64,000 nt of DNA. Source: Coleofasciculus sp. FACHB-T130. Its GTDB lineage: Bacteria > Cyanobacteriota > Cyanobacteriia > Cyanobacteriales > FACHB-T130. The notes beneath the pieces are model-generated. The model saw only the letters and a list, made by a program, of their open reading frames with translations. It did not search any database and was not told the origin of the DNA. Below are positions 44,952 to 54,513 of the stretch, piece by piece. Each line of letters begins with the position of its first letter. Position 1 is the first letter of the stretch. A program made the position numbers and the translations under genes. Where the stretch lies: the NCBI RefSeq assembly GCF_014695375.1, contig NZ_JACJOG010000038.1, positions 1 to 64,000 on the forward strand. Direction: 5' to 3'.

Positions 44952-46496
44952 ATGACAATTAAGCGGTTGCTTTTGGGATTGCTGACAATTTTGGCTTTGT
45001 TTCTGATTACCCACTCATTACTGGATAGCTGGAATCAGCCTCAGATTCAAGGTCGCCTGGAACTGTACCAAACGAATTTGTTACTCCAAGCGAGTGAGTG
45101 GCAGGGCGACAAAGCTGGTGATGCCAATTTGACAAACGCCCGGAACGCTCTTTTAGGTGAAGACCCTTTAAGAACTGCCCAAAAGCAGTATGAGGAGGCG
45201 CGTTCGGAGGATCGAGCCACTCTGGAAAAGCTGCAAGGACAGCTCGAAAAGCTCAAATCGGAAGCTGATTTGAATCCCGATGCAGCCAGATCGCAGCCGC
45301 AATTACCAGCGTCAATCAACAAGGTAAAAAAGCTGATTGCTGAGCTTGACTTGCGGTTGGGAATTTTACAAGCTCAACAAGGACAAACAGACGCGGCGAT
45401 TAAAACTTGGACGGAATTAATTAATCGGTCTAAACAGGAAGCGGCGAGCGAGTTACAGACTAAGCCAGCGGCGATTTTGGTGGGACTTTGGAGCGAGCCA
45501 CCCAGCCTGATGTTGGATGCCCAGCCGCAAATTCAAGAGCATTTAGACGGCTGGTTCCGCGATCGCGCTTTGACGAAACTCTACCAAGTACAGGAACGTC
45601 AGGAGGAACTGGCGGCACTCCAGGCACAAGAACAGGAGCGCGCTGAAGCTGCAATTGTCAAATTAGCGATTGTCGGAGCAATCCCGCTAGTGGGAGTATT
45701 GGTGGGATTAGGATTGCTGATTGTTCTGCTAGCGGGAGTGGTAATTAAGGGAAAAGAAGCCATCCTCGCTCAAAATGCCGATGTCCCCTGGACAACTCCT
45801 TGGAATGCCGAAATTATTTGGCAGGTGTTCGTCGTAGGCTTTTTCTTTATCGGTCAATTTCTGCTGCCGCTCTTTTTTAGCTTACTGCCCCTAAACCGAG
45901 CCAGCTTTGATACTCGGACACAAGCTGCTTTTGTTCTGGTGAGTTACGCAACATTGGCGTTTGAGTGTCTGCTGGTTCTGTATTTATCTATCCGCTCTTT
46001 TTTACCGTTGCCAGAAGGTTGGTTTCGATTCAATTGGCGGGGAAACTGGATTCTTTGGGGATTGGGCGGATATTTAGTCGCGCTGCCTCTAGTGATTGTG
46101 GTGTCGCTGATTAACCAAAAGCTGTGGCAGGGACAAGGGGGCAGCAATCCGATTTTACCGATTGCTCTAGAGGGGCAAGATAGTGTGGCGCTGGCGATCT
46201 TTTTCTTGACGGCGGCGGTGGCGGCACCGTTGTTTGAGGAGTTCTTGTTTCGCGGTTTTCTATTGCCATCTCTCACCCGTTATATGCCTGTTTGGGGAGC
46301 GATCGCGCTCAGTAGCTTGTTTTTTGCGATTGTTCACCTGAATCTCTCAGAAATCTTGCCCCTGGCGACTTTGGGGATGGTTTTGGGAGTGGTGTATACG
46401 CGATCGCGCAACCTCCTTGCACCGATACTCCTCCACTCTCTCTGGAATGGTGGCACTTTGCTGAGTCTTTTCCTCTTGGGTAGTGGATCTGCGTGA
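44952..46496 (+). CDS. CPBP family intramembrane glutamic endopeptidase
   Basis: A 514-residue membrane protein. A signal-anchor helix (KRLLLGLLTILALFLITHSLL) is followed by a long coiled-coil-like soluble part (about 40-235, rich in Gln/Glu/Ala/Lys), then about eight helices. The protease signature is present: APLFEEFLFRGFLLPSL (EExxxR), FFAIVHLN and LLHSLWNGG. CPBP (CAAX/Abi) proteases cleave prenylated or membrane proteins; cyanobacterial roles are mostly unknown. AGGAG precedes ATG 44952. Divergent from the histidine phosphatase gene. Confidence 0.9.
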   Translation: MTIKRLLLGLLTILALFLITHSLLDSWNQPQIQGRLELYQTNLLLQASEWQGDKAGDANLTNARNALLGEDPLRTAQKQYEEARSEDRATLEKLQGQLEKLKSEADLNPDAARSQPQLPASINKVKKLIAELDLRLGILQAQQGQTDAAIKTWTELINRSKQEAASELQTKPAAILVGLWSEPPSLMLDAQPQIQEHLDGWFRDRALTKLYQVQERQEELAALQAQEQERAEAAIVKLAIVGAIPLVGVLVGLGLLIVLLAGVVIKGKEAILAQNADVPWTTPWNAEIIWQVFVVGFFFIGQFLLPLFFSLLPLNRASFDTRTQAAFVLVSYATLAFECLLVLYLSIRSFLPLPEGWFRFNWRGNWILWGLGGYLVALPLVIVVSLINQKLWQGQGGSNPILPIALEGQDSVALAIFFLTAAVAAPLFEEFLFRGFLLPSLTRYMPVWGAIALSSLFFAIVHLNLSEILPLATLGMVLGVVYTRSRNLLAPILLHSLWNGGTLLSLFLLGSGSA

Positions 46497-46613
46497 TGTT
46501 TCCTTCCAGTCATTGTTAAGAAGAATCAATGCTTTCCGTCTTGTGATAGATGTGTTACCCAACTGGGAACACTAAAAGCGGAAAGCAAATTTTTCAAGGG
46601 TTCGCACAAACAA

Positions 46614-46877
46614 ATGAGGGATGGAAACTCTACTGATGCCAGCAAAAAAATCGCCGCTGGAGTCTGCGGGATTCTTATCGGGGCTTTAGGTATCCATAAG
46701 TTTGTTCTTGGCTATAACACAGAAGGCATCATCATGTTGCTGGTTAGCCTGCTTACCTGTGGAATCGGTTCGCCAATTATGGGAATTATTGGTTCGATCG
46801 AGGGAATAACTTATTTGACAAAATCTGACGAAGAATTCGTCAGCACTTACCTTGTTAGCAAGAAAGGTTGGTTTTAG
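46614..46877 (+). CDS. TM2 domain-containing protein
   Basis: An 87-residue protein with the TM2 pattern: KKIAAGVCGILIGALGIHKFVLGYNTEGIIMLLVSLLTCGIGSPIMGIIGSIEGITYL, two helices joined by a turn with the typical G-hydrophobic-HKFYLG-like motif. TM2 proteins are widespread and largely uncharacterised. Starts at ATG 46614, 117 bases after the protease gene and on the same strand as the next three genes. Confidence 0.9.
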   Translation: MRDGNSTDASKKIAAGVCGILIGALGIHKFVLGYNTEGIIMLLVSLLTCGIGSPIMGIIGSIEGITYLTKSDEEFVSTYLVSKKGWF

Positions 46878-46925
46878 ATCGACCCCTGCGAGAGCGCTTG
46901 GGTAGACGCTAGCTTAACTTGAGCC

Positions 46926-47402
46926 ATGTCTAAATTATCTCGCTCTAATCTGTCTAGCAATGCTCGACGGATTCGCTGGTTGATATTAGGAATATGTTCA
47001 GCACCTCTAGTGGGAACCTACTTTTATAACCAAGGATATAAAGTAACGTTCCTAGTTTGCCCAATTCGCCACTTTACGGGGATTCCTTGTCCTACCTGTG
47101 GGATGACTCGGTCTTTCATGGCAATTGTGCGAGGAGATTGGAGCTGCGCCTTAGCAGAACACCTGTTTGGCCCGGTTTTATTCGCTGCCTTTTTGATTGC
47201 AACAGTTCATATTACACTTGAACTAATCGCGGGACGTAAAATCGCCGTCTTGTATGTTCAAATGCTTAGGACCCGAAAGCTACAGGTGCTGAGCCTACTT
47301 CTAATTTTAAGCTACCATGCGTTGCGCTTGTATTATTTATCAAAGTCTGGAGAACTATATCTTGCCTTGGTTCATTCACCCTTGGGTCAGCTATTTTTTT
47401 GA
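46926..47402 (+). CDS. DUF2752 membrane protein
   Basis: A 158-residue membrane protein with three or four helices. VCPIRHFTGIPCPTCGMTRSFMAIVRGDWSCALAEH carries the DUF2752 signature CPxCGxTRS. The function of this family is unknown; the cysteines might bind metal or form a disulphide. It follows the TM2 gene by 48 bases; TM2 and DUF2752 genes are often neighbours, so they may act together (inference). Starts at ATG 46926. Confidence 0.9.
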   Translation: MSKLSRSNLSSNARRIRWLILGICSAPLVGTYFYNQGYKVTFLVCPIRHFTGIPCPTCGMTRSFMAIVRGDWSCALAEHLFGPVLFAAFLIATVHITLELIAGRKIAVLYVQMLRTRKLQVLSLLLILSYHALRLYYLSKSGELYLALVHSPLGQLFF

Positions 47403-47561
47403 GGAATTCATGCTTGTGTAAAAATTTTGGTTTTTAGGTCAAATTATTTGCGATCGCTTGTTTGTATTTTGTCGTTTTTGCAACGATAAATTTAACAGAT
47501 AGAGCGATATTTTATTCATGTTTAAATTAAGTTCTTCTGTAAATCTTTCTCCTGACTTAAT

Positions 47562-47744
47562 ATGCTAATACGCAAACCCAAAAAACTGATTTTACCCATG
47601 TTCCTAGCTTTGTTAGGTATGGGATATTTCAGTGTAATGTCTAGCTTAGAGATTAACTTCTTCTTTAGGGGCTATGCCGCGCTCATGCCAATGCAGGCTC
47701 TAGCACTGGTCTACGTGATGTATCTTCGCTGGAGTAGCCGTTGA
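47562..47744 (+). CDS. Small hypothetical membrane protein of 60 residues
   Basis: MLIRKPKKLILPMFLALLGM begins a basic N-terminus and first helix, followed by SSLEINFFFRGYAALMPMQA and a second helix LALVYVMYLRWSSR. No family recognised. It is in line with the TM2 and DUF2752 genes, 159 bases downstream. Moderate confidence that it is expressed. Confidence 0.5.
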   Translation: MLIRKPKKLILPMFLALLGMGYFSVMSSLEINFFFRGYAALMPMQALALVYVMYLRWSSR

Positions 47745-47875
47745 CCGTTCGCGGGTAACTAACTTAAAAAAGATTAAGAATTTTTGCGCGATCGCCCGGA
47801 CTTTCGCCTAACCTCAAAATAGAGACGCTAGAACAGTCTGGCGTTGAGGTGTCGTGGAAAGTCCCAAGATTCTCT

Positions 47876-50326
47876 ATGCAATCCCCCCAAACCGTAGCCG
47901 CTACCCCTGCATCGCCGCTAGAGACGATCGCCCTGGATGTCACAGGCATGAAATGTGCAGGCTGCGTGAAAGCGGTAGAAAAACAGCTAACCCAGCATCC
48001 AGGCGTCGTTTCTGCCCGCGTTAATCTGGTGACAGAAGTCGCTGTCGTAGAGTGCGAAGCGGGTGCGATTGACCCAGTTGCGTTAGCCGAACAGGTGACA
48101 GAAGCTGGATTTCCGACCCAGCCTCGCCTCGCCACCAACGCAGGCGAAAAAGCAAAAGAGGCTCTGAGTCCAGCAGAACGGCACGCCTTGGAAAATCGCC
48201 AGCAGTTAAGGCAACTAGTCATTGCGGGCGTTCTGATTTTGCTGTCCGGAATTGGTCATCTCAATCAACACTTCATCTCTTTTCCCGCTTATTTTTCACC
48301 CCTGACCAACATTTGGTTTCATTGGGGCTTGGCGACGGCAGCGTTACTCTTTCCCGGACGCCAGATATTAGTCGATGGGTGGCGGGGCTTGCGGCGAAAT
48401 GCCCCTAATATGAACACCCTGGTGGCGCTAGGAACGCTTACAGCTTACACGGCTAGCTGCGTGGCGTTGCTATTCCCTCAGCTGGGTTGGGAATGTTTTT
48501 TTGATGAGCCGGTCATGCTGTTAGGCTTTATCCTGCTTGGGCGTACCTTGGAGCAACGGGCAAGAGGTCGTGCCGCCGCAGCCTTTCAGGCATTGCTGGC
48601 GCTCCAGCCAAAAGTCGCTCGTTTAATTGCTAATCCCACAGATGCTGGCGCTACGCCCAGAGCCAAGGGGAACGACTTCGGGGGCATTGAAATCCCCGTT
48701 GAACAAGTCCGAGTAGGTGAATGGTTGCGGGTTTTGCCGGGAGAACAAATCCCGGTCGATGCAGAAGTGGTGGCGGGTCAGACAACGGTGAATGAGTCAA
48801 TGCTGACTGGCGAGCCAGTTCCGGTCATGAAGCAAGCGGGAGACTCGGTGGCAGCTGGGACGCTGAATCAGTCGGGAGCGATCGCGATCAAGGCAACTCG
48901 CACCGGCAAGGATACGACTCTGGCACAAATTGTCGCCCTGGTCGAAGAAGCCCAAATCCGGAAAGCTCCCGTGCAGCTATTGGCGGATACGGTGGCGGGG
49001 TACTTCACCTACGGCGTTCTGGCAGCAGCAACCTTCACGTTTTTATTTTGGTACTTCATCGGCTCTCAACTTTGGCCTGATGTCACGATGTTGAGCGCAG
49101 TAGGGATAGAGAGCCACTCAGCGATGCACTCAGTCATGCACCATGCCAGCGGCATAGACAGGGAACCCCCACCTCTACAGCACTCAGCTTTGTTACTTAG
49201 TTTAAAGCTTGCAATTTCTGTCTCTGTCATCGCTTGCCCCTGTGCTTTAGGCTTAGCGACCCCCACGGCAATTTTGGTGGGAACGGGTCTGGGGGCAGAA
49301 AGAGGGCTGTTGATCAAAGGCGGCGACGTGCTGGAACGGGTACACCACCTGGATATCGTGGTATTTGATAAGACAGGCACTCTTACCACGGGTCATCCCG
49401 TCGTTACTGATTACTTGCCGGTGGGGAACTTCCTCCCAGAAAGCCTCCTCCAACTGGCGGCGGCGGCAGAAAGTGGCACAACCCATCCCCTCGCAGAAGC
49501 AATCGGGGAAGAAGCGCACCGCCAAGAGTTAAGCCTCCCTCTCGCCCATGAGTTTTATACGGAACCGGGACTAGGGGTATCGGCTTTGGTCGAAGGCGTG
49601 CGGGTTTTACTAGGGAATGCAGACTGGTTGACTCAGCAAGGAATTTCCCTCAACAATTCCGAACAAAACCAGGCTCAACAACTGGCATCGGCGGGTAAAA
49701 CAGTGGTTTATGTCGCCGCTGACGGTCAAGTAGCGGGGTTAATTGGCGTCACCGATACCCTCCGACCAGATGCGAAAGCAACGGTGTCTCGCTTGCGACA
49801 AATGGGATTGCGGGTGATGCTGCTGACTGGAGATCGGCTGGAAGCGGCTAGAGCGATCGCGTCTCAGTTGGAACTTAATCCAGACTCGGATGTCTTAGCA
49901 GATGTCCGTCCAGACGCCAAAGCCGCCGCGATTGCCCAGCTACAAACTCAGGGTCAGCACGTCGCAATGGTTGGCGATGGCATTAACGATGCCCCCGCTT
50001 TGGCACAAGCAGATGTTGGCATTTCCCTCCAAGGGGGAACCGATGTCGCCATCGAAACTGCTCAAATTGTTCTGATGCGCGATCGCCTTCTGGATGTTGT
50101 CAAGTCAATCCAGCTTTCTCGTGCGACTTTCAACAAAATCCGCCAAAATCTTTTTTGGGCGTTTGCCTACAACACCATCTCCTTGCCCGTCGCTGCGGGT
50201 GTGCTGCTACCCACTTTTGGGCTGGTTCTCAGCCCATCCGCTGCTGGAGCATTAATGGCTTTTAGTTCTGTCAGTGTTGTTACGAACTCGCTTTTACTCC
50301 GTAAATCTCTCTCTACTGACAACTAA
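47876..50326 (+). CDS. Copper-transporting P1B-type ATPase (CtaA/PacS-like)
   Basis: An 816-residue copper pump. The N-terminal heavy-metal domain has GMKCAGCVKAV (about 24-34). Eight helices surround the actuator loop with MLTGEPVPV, the ion-selectivity motif ACPCALGLATP (about 451), the phosphorylated DKTGTLTTGHPV (Asp about 497) and the hinge VGDGINDAPAL (about 699). Just before the CPC helix lies an unusual Met/His loop, ESHSAMHSVMHHASGIDREP (about 413-432), likely on the outer or lumenal face. Cyanobacteria use CtaA and PacS to supply copper to plastocyanin and cytochrome oxidase; which one this is cannot be said. ATG 47876 is preferred over GTG 47849. Confidence 0.94.
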   Translation: MQSPQTVAATPASPLETIALDVTGMKCAGCVKAVEKQLTQHPGVVSARVNLVTEVAVVECEAGAIDPVALAEQVTEAGFPTQPRLATNAGEKAKEALSPAERHALENRQQLRQLVIAGVLILLSGIGHLNQHFISFPAYFSPLTNIWFHWGLATAALLFPGRQILVDGWRGLRRNAPNMNTLVALGTLTAYTASCVALLFPQLGWECFFDEPVMLLGFILLGRTLEQRARGRAAAAFQALLALQPKVARLIANPTDAGATPRAKGNDFGGIEIPVEQVRVGEWLRVLPGEQIPVDAEVVAGQTTVNESMLTGEPVPVMKQAGDSVAAGTLNQSGAIAIKATRTGKDTTLAQIVALVEEAQIRKAPVQLLADTVAGYFTYGVLAAATFTFLFWYFIGSQLWPDVTMLSAVGIESHSAMHSVMHHASGIDREPPPLQHSALLLSLKLAISVSVIACPCALGLATPTAILVGTGLGAERGLLIKGGDVLERVHHLDIVVFDKTGTLTTGHPVVTDYLPVGNFLPESLLQLAAAAESGTTHPLAEAIGEEAHRQELSLPLAHEFYTEPGLGVSALVEGVRVLLGNADWLTQQGISLNNSEQNQAQQLASAGKTVVYVAADGQVAGLIGVTDTLRPDAKATVSRLRQMGLRVMLLTGDRLEAARAIASQLELNPDSDVLADVRPDAKAAAIAQLQTQGQHVAMVGDGINDAPALAQADVGISLQGGTDVAIETAQIVLMRDRLLDVVKSIQLSRATFNKIRQNLFWAFAYNTISLPVAAGVLLPTFGLVLSPSAAGALMAFSSVSVVTNSLLLRKSLSTDN

Positions 50327-50711
50327 TTGAGTCCAGGTGGGTTTATCAGTCGGGTTGGTGTCTTTCAAATATCTTAATTAAACCCGCTTTTCCACAACTG
50401 CCAACGAACAATTGACCGCTAACCCGGTGTGCCACAATATGATAGAGGAGATTATAGATTATAACCCTCCAAACACATCAAGCCTGCTCCAAGCTGACGA
50501 CACTGGCTTCAGGGAAGGCGAGGGTGTTACGCTGGAGTCCTGCCAACCTCCGCCAAAGCGCCTCTTGTTTTCCTCAAGATAATGCTCGGTCGAGTGTTGA
50601 TATTCAGGGTGCAGGCACAGGCGCTTATCCCGCCGGTTGAGAATGGTGCCACTGTTAGTCTAAGTAACTGTTTTTCACAAACCAACCGCCCTCTCTCTAA
50701 ATAATTTTTCA
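50327..50711. other. Spacer between the copper pump and FHA genes
   Basis: About 385 bases without a gene I can support. No terminator-like hairpin or repeat is obvious. The minus-strand frame 50527-50712 looks spurious. Confidence 0.35.
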
Positions 50712-51134
50712 ATGGCTGTAAAACTGCATCTGAACCATATATTGATTATTGAAGATGATCAGGGACGTAAGGAGTTCCCCTTAGAAAAGCCCGAATATTG
50801 CATTGGCAGAGACCAGAAGTGTGATATTCGGTTGTACTCCCAATTTGTATCGCGTCGGCACGCAACTTTAGTGCAAAAATTGCGTGCGGATGGCTCTTAC
50901 TATTATCGAATTGTCGATGGCGACAAAGGCAAGCCCAGCGCCAATGGTCTGTTGATCAATGGTCGAAAACTCCAAGCTCACGATCTCGAAGATGAAGATG
51001 AGATTGTGTTTGGGCCGCAAGTGCGGGCACGCTACTTCCACCTGAAGCGAGAATCCATTCCCACGGGACCTCCAGATGAGTGGGACATTACCCTGATTAG
51101 TCCCAATATGGTTGGCGATGGGGAAGAACCTTAA
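50712..51134 (+). CDS. FHA domain-containing protein
   Basis: A 140-residue protein that is essentially one FHA domain: FPLEKPEYCIGRDQKCDIRLYSQFVSRRHATLVQKL with the phosphothreonine-binding GR, S-x-x-H core and NG(L)LINGRKL. FHA domains bind phosphothreonine peptides and so work with Ser/Thr kinases; none is nearby. A short acidic tail follows. Starts at ATG 50712. Convergent to the next gene. Confidence 0.92.
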   Translation: MAVKLHLNHILIIEDDQGRKEFPLEKPEYCIGRDQKCDIRLYSQFVSRRHATLVQKLRADGSYYYRIVDGDKGKPSANGLLINGRKLQAHDLEDEDEIVFGPQVRARYFHLKRESIPTGPPDEWDITLISPNMVGDGEEP

Positions 51135-51182
51135 TTTTCTGCATGAAAATCTCGCCTGAGAACTTCCCAGGGGGGAGCTTGT

Positions 51183-51530
51183 CTATCCGGCGACGCTTTC
51201 AACTAGTTGCCAATGGCGATTTTCCGCGATCGCCTGATGCACCTGATAGAACATCTGGTGGCAGTGGTTGTCCACTTGCAGGGGCAACTCTTCGTTTTTC
51301 ACTACAAAATTCATCCGCACTTCTCGGTCGGTAGCGGTCGATTTATCGATGAGCACTTCCACCGTCACCAGCTTGGCAAAAGAGACGTGACCCGGTATCT
51401 CGCGAGCCATCAAGTAGTCTCCAGTGTTGTAGATAATATCGAAATTACAGGACTCCAAAACTTCTATGAGCACCTGCTGGAGACGCTCAAGGGGAACTGC
51501 AACGATAAATGAACAAGTATAACGAGCCAT
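51183..51530 (-). CDS. Conserved cyanobacterial hypothetical protein
   Basis: A 115-residue soluble protein, MARYTCSFIVAVPLERLQQV then LIEVLESCNFDIIYNTGDYLMAREIPGHVSFAKLVTVEVLIDKSTATD...EVRMNFVVKNEELPLQVDNHC. An alternating alpha/beta layout without a motif I can name. I believe it is conserved in cyanobacteria. Tail to tail with the FHA gene. Confidence 0.75.
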   Translation of the reverse strand: MARYTCSFIVAVPLERLQQVLIEVLESCNFDIIYNTGDYLMAREIPGHVSFAKLVTVEVLIDKSTATDREVRMNFVVKNEELPLQVDNHCHQMFYQVHQAIAENRHWQLVESVAG

Positions 51531-51823
51531 AAAAAATCCCCGACGTCATATCCCTCGACCCTCTTATCATACCGAACCTTCGTTTCGGGTCAGAAAGGAA
51601 TGCTTGCTTCTAAGGCTAGAGCCATCACCCAGCCTTTATCAGCTTCCAGCATACCAGTCGCTCCTCCGGAAGAACTAAGTAGGGAAGTTACCAAAAGCAC
51701 GGGGTGGGGTTGACTGATACTTTGGAAGAATGAAGGATGAGTGGGTAGTGGATTCATCGGTTCTGGTGAGCCACATCCCGATCTTGAGCAAGAAAAAAGG
51801 GCTGTGATGATAAGGATTGGGGA
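51531..51823. other. Spacer before tmk
   Basis: About 290 bases. A minus-strand frame (51590-52033) overlaps the start of tmk antisense and is rejected. A tiny plus-strand frame begins at 51599 (MLASKARAITQPLSASSIPV) but I cannot support it as a gene. Confidence 0.3.
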
Positions 51824-52486
51824 ATGCAGGGCAAGCTGATTGTGTTTGAGGGAGTGGAAGGAAGCGGTAAAACAACTCAGATGCAGCGATCGCGCGATTG
51901 GCTTCTGGAAAGGATGAAGGCAGAATCTCCGATTTTCTCGCAGGTGGCGATCACCAGAGAGCCAGGGGGTACAGAATTGGGTAAAGCTTTGCGCCGCTTG
52001 TTGCTCGAAGGGACTCTGAATCACCCCATTCAAGACCGGACAGAACTATTGTTGTATGCAGCAGACCGCTCGCAGCACGTTGAAGAAGTGCTAAAACCAA
52101 CCCTGGCGGCGGGAGGAATTATTTTGTGCGATCGCTACACCGATTCAACTATCGCCTATCAAGGCTATGGTCGAGGTCTTAGCCTATCTTTAATCAAGAA
52201 GATATGCCAAATGGCGACAGACGGACTGGAAAGCGACCTCACCCTGTGGCTAGATGTTGACGTTGAAATAGGTCTAGCACGCGCTAAAGCCAGGGGAGCC
52301 GCCGACCGAATGGAGCAAGCAGAATTGGCGTTCCACCAACGGGTACAGCAGGGGTTTAGAGCCTTAGCAGCAGCCCATCCCCAGCGGATTGTGCGGGTGG
52401 ATGGCAGTGGCACTGAGGCAGAAGTCCAAGGGAAAATTCAGGCTATCTTGACTCAACGGTTTCGGGAATGGTCTCTAGAAAATTAA
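51824..52486 (+). CDS. tmk: Thymidylate kinase
   Basis: Tmk phosphorylates dTMP to dTDP. The 220-residue protein has P-loop IVFEGVEGSGKTTQMQ, the DR(E)PGGT motif ITREPGGTELG, LLLYAADRSQHVEEV, CDRYTDSTIAYQGYGRGL and LWLDVDVEIGLARAKARGAADRME. Starts at ATG 51824. holB follows 139 bases later on the same strand; tmk-holB pairing is common in bacteria. Confidence 0.96.
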   Translation: MQGKLIVFEGVEGSGKTTQMQRSRDWLLERMKAESPIFSQVAITREPGGTELGKALRRLLLEGTLNHPIQDRTELLLYAADRSQHVEEVLKPTLAAGGIILCDRYTDSTIAYQGYGRGLSLSLIKKICQMATDGLESDLTLWLDVDVEIGLARAKARGAADRMEQAELAFHQRVQQGFRALAAAHPQRIVRVDGSGTEAEVQGKIQAILTQRFREWSLEN

Positions 52487-52625
52487 AAATCTATAATTCC
52501 CTGGCAGTGGGGATTAAACTATCAAGACAATTTTTGAGGGTTGGTTCCAGACGCCATATATCGCGTCTCCAGGGTAAATGGTACTGCTTGCAAATTTTTT
52601 GAGTTTTGCCTTTCTTTGCGGTTAA

Positions 52626-53627
52626 ATGGATTTTTTTGCGGAACTTGTCGGACAAAACCGAGCGGTTGAGTTACTAACTCAGGCAGTGGCTCAAAATCGG
52701 ATTGCTCCTGCCTATCTATTTGCGGGTCCCGAAGGCATCGGACGCAGCATGGCGGCTCAGTGCTTTGTAGACCTTTTGTTCTGTGCCAACCTACCCGCAA
52801 CTGAGCCAGATGCCTCCGAATCTCCTGTGATTAAGGAAGGAAGCAAGGGGAGTATTGCGTCTATCAAAAACCGCTTGCGTCAGGGCAATCATCCAGACTT
52901 ATTTTGGGTGCAACCGACCTATCTGCATCAGGGTCAACGATTATCTGCCGCCGAAGCCGCCGAAGCGGGTGTCAAGCGCAAGGCTCCGCCGCAAATCCGG
53001 CTGGAGCAAATTCGGGAAATTACCCAATTTCTGGGACGTTCGGCGCTGGAGGCACCGCGATCGCTCGTTGTGCTGGAACAAGCAGAAACAATGGCAGAAG
53101 CGGCTGCAAATGCCTTACTCAAAACCCTGGAAGAACCGGGACGAGCAACGCTGGTTTTAATCGCACCAACGCCGTCGTCGTTGTTACCGACGCTGGTATC
53201 GCGCTGTCAGCACATTCCTTTCTATGGTTTAGACTCGGCGGCAATGGAGCAGGTGTTGCGGAAGACGGGTCACGAAGAGATTTTGGAGCATCCGACGGTG
53301 TTAGCGATCGCGCAAGGCAGTCCGGGAAATGCGATCGCTTCCTGGGAGCAACTCCAAACGATTCCCCAAGACTTACTTCAGGACGTTATCCATCTGCCAA
53401 AATCGTTTCGTGACGCCCTTGAACTCGCCAAACGGATTGATAAAACTCTCGATACAGAAGCCCAACTGTGGTTAGTTGATTATCTACAGCACACTTACTG
53501 GCAGCAATTCTTGAACGGTGTAATTCATAAATTGCCCCTCCAGCAACTCGAAAAAGCCCGCCAATCTCTCCTGAGTTATGCTCAACCGCGACTTGTCTGG
53601 GAAGTAACGCTATTAGAAATGATTTAA
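52626..53627 (+). CDS. holB: DNA polymerase III subunit delta' (HolB)
   Basis: Delta' is part of the clamp loader. The 333-residue AAA+ protein has ELVGQNRAVELLTQAVAQNRIAPAYLFAGPEGIGRSMAA, where the Walker A lysine is Arg, so this subunit probably does not hydrolyse ATP, as known for delta'. NALLKTLEEPGRATLVLIAPTPSSLLPTLVSRCQHIPF is the sensor/SRC motif. The zinc-binding cysteine loop common in other bacteria is not present as four cysteines. Starts at ATG 52626. Confidence 0.92.
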   Translation: MDFFAELVGQNRAVELLTQAVAQNRIAPAYLFAGPEGIGRSMAAQCFVDLLFCANLPATEPDASESPVIKEGSKGSIASIKNRLRQGNHPDLFWVQPTYLHQGQRLSAAEAAEAGVKRKAPPQIRLEQIREITQFLGRSALEAPRSLVVLEQAETMAEAAANALLKTLEEPGRATLVLIAPTPSSLLPTLVSRCQHIPFYGLDSAAMEQVLRKTGHEEILEHPTVLAIAQGSPGNAIASWEQLQTIPQDLLQDVIHLPKSFRDALELAKRIDKTLDTEAQLWLVDYLQHTYWQQFLNGVIHKLPLQQLEKARQSLLSYAQPRLVWEVTLLEMI

Positions 53628-53654
53628 GCCACCATTTGAGAGGAAAAAATTGCC

Positions 53655-54326
53655 TTAACTCTCTTCAGATGAGGGCTTAAATTCAGGGGAATGGGGGCTT
53701 TTAATTTTTTCTTTTGCGTCTGGTTGCTGGCAGGCAATCATGGTTGTGATGTGTTCTTTTTCGTCATTGCGGATGGCAACGAACACATCGTAAAGATTCT
53801 CAATTTTTGGGCGACGCTCCCTTGGTGTATGAGAGATTTGAAAATCATCAAACATGTAAAGATCGCCCTCGTGGTAGTAATCAATTGCTATCTGTGGAGC
53901 TGGCTGAGTTTTGAGTTCAGCCTCATGATCTGTTAGAAATTTATCGTAGGTGTGGTAAGCACCTTCTTCGACTAACTGATTAAAGTAGTAAGCCGATCTG
54001 GGAGCAATCATGTATACAAAGACTAGAATCCAGTAGTAAGCCAGGACGCCAATCCGAGCAATCATGCGATCGCTCCACGATTTCCCCCCACCCAATGCTT
54101 CGATGATGCGGAGATGATGCAACTCATTCCAGGACTCAGCAAAGTGAACCTTGATCCAATCAGCATAAGGCCACGCGCCGAGACTTTCATAGAGATGAAG
54201 AACCGATAAATAAGCAAAACAAGGAACGCGAGCGATCGTTTCCAAGACATAAAATCTTGCATACCATCGCTCTTGGTAAAAAGTTTTTAAAATAAATTCT
54301 AAGAAACTAACGAGTAAACGAATCAT
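53655..54326 (-). CDS. Plastoquinol terminal oxidase (PTOX / alternative oxidase family)
   Basis: A 223-residue di-iron oxidase that moves electrons from plastoquinol to oxygen, relieving over-reduction in the light. All six metal ligands are visible: Glu29 (VLETIARVPC), Glu68 and His71 (ESWNELHHL), Glu120 or 121 (LVEEGAYHTYDKF), Glu189 and His192 (RNDEKEHITT). The N-terminal YARFYVLETIARVPCFAYLSVLHLYESLG and C-terminal RRPKIENLYDVFVAIRNDE match the cyanobacterial/plastid group, not mitochondrial AOX. ATG 54326 follows AGGAGA closely. PTOX is found in only some cyanobacteria. Single gene. Confidence 0.95.
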   Translation of the reverse strand: MIRLLVSFLEFILKTFYQERWYARFYVLETIARVPCFAYLSVLHLYESLGAWPYADWIKVHFAESWNELHHLRIIEALGGGKSWSDRMIARIGVLAYYWILVFVYMIAPRSAYYFNQLVEEGAYHTYDKFLTDHEAELKTQPAPQIAIDYYHEGDLYMFDDFQISHTPRERRPKIENLYDVFVAIRNDEKEHITTMIACQQPDAKEKIKSPHSPEFKPSSEES

Positions 54327-54513
54327 TCTCCTAGTCTGCTTTTAAAACGACTAATAATTATAAACTCATGGATTAAGTATAAATAAATGTAAAATAATTG
54401 ACAAACCAAGTAACCCTATTGATGTAGTTCAGGGGGCTAGCTGATATTGAATTTTTATACTTACCTAATACTCACCTACTGAGACTGCCGGACATCTACT
54501 GTGCGGACAACAC

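Noticed and set aside
51590..52033. 147-residue minus-strand frame over the start of tmk
   Set aside because: It overlaps the well-supported tmk P-loop region antisense and has no motif.
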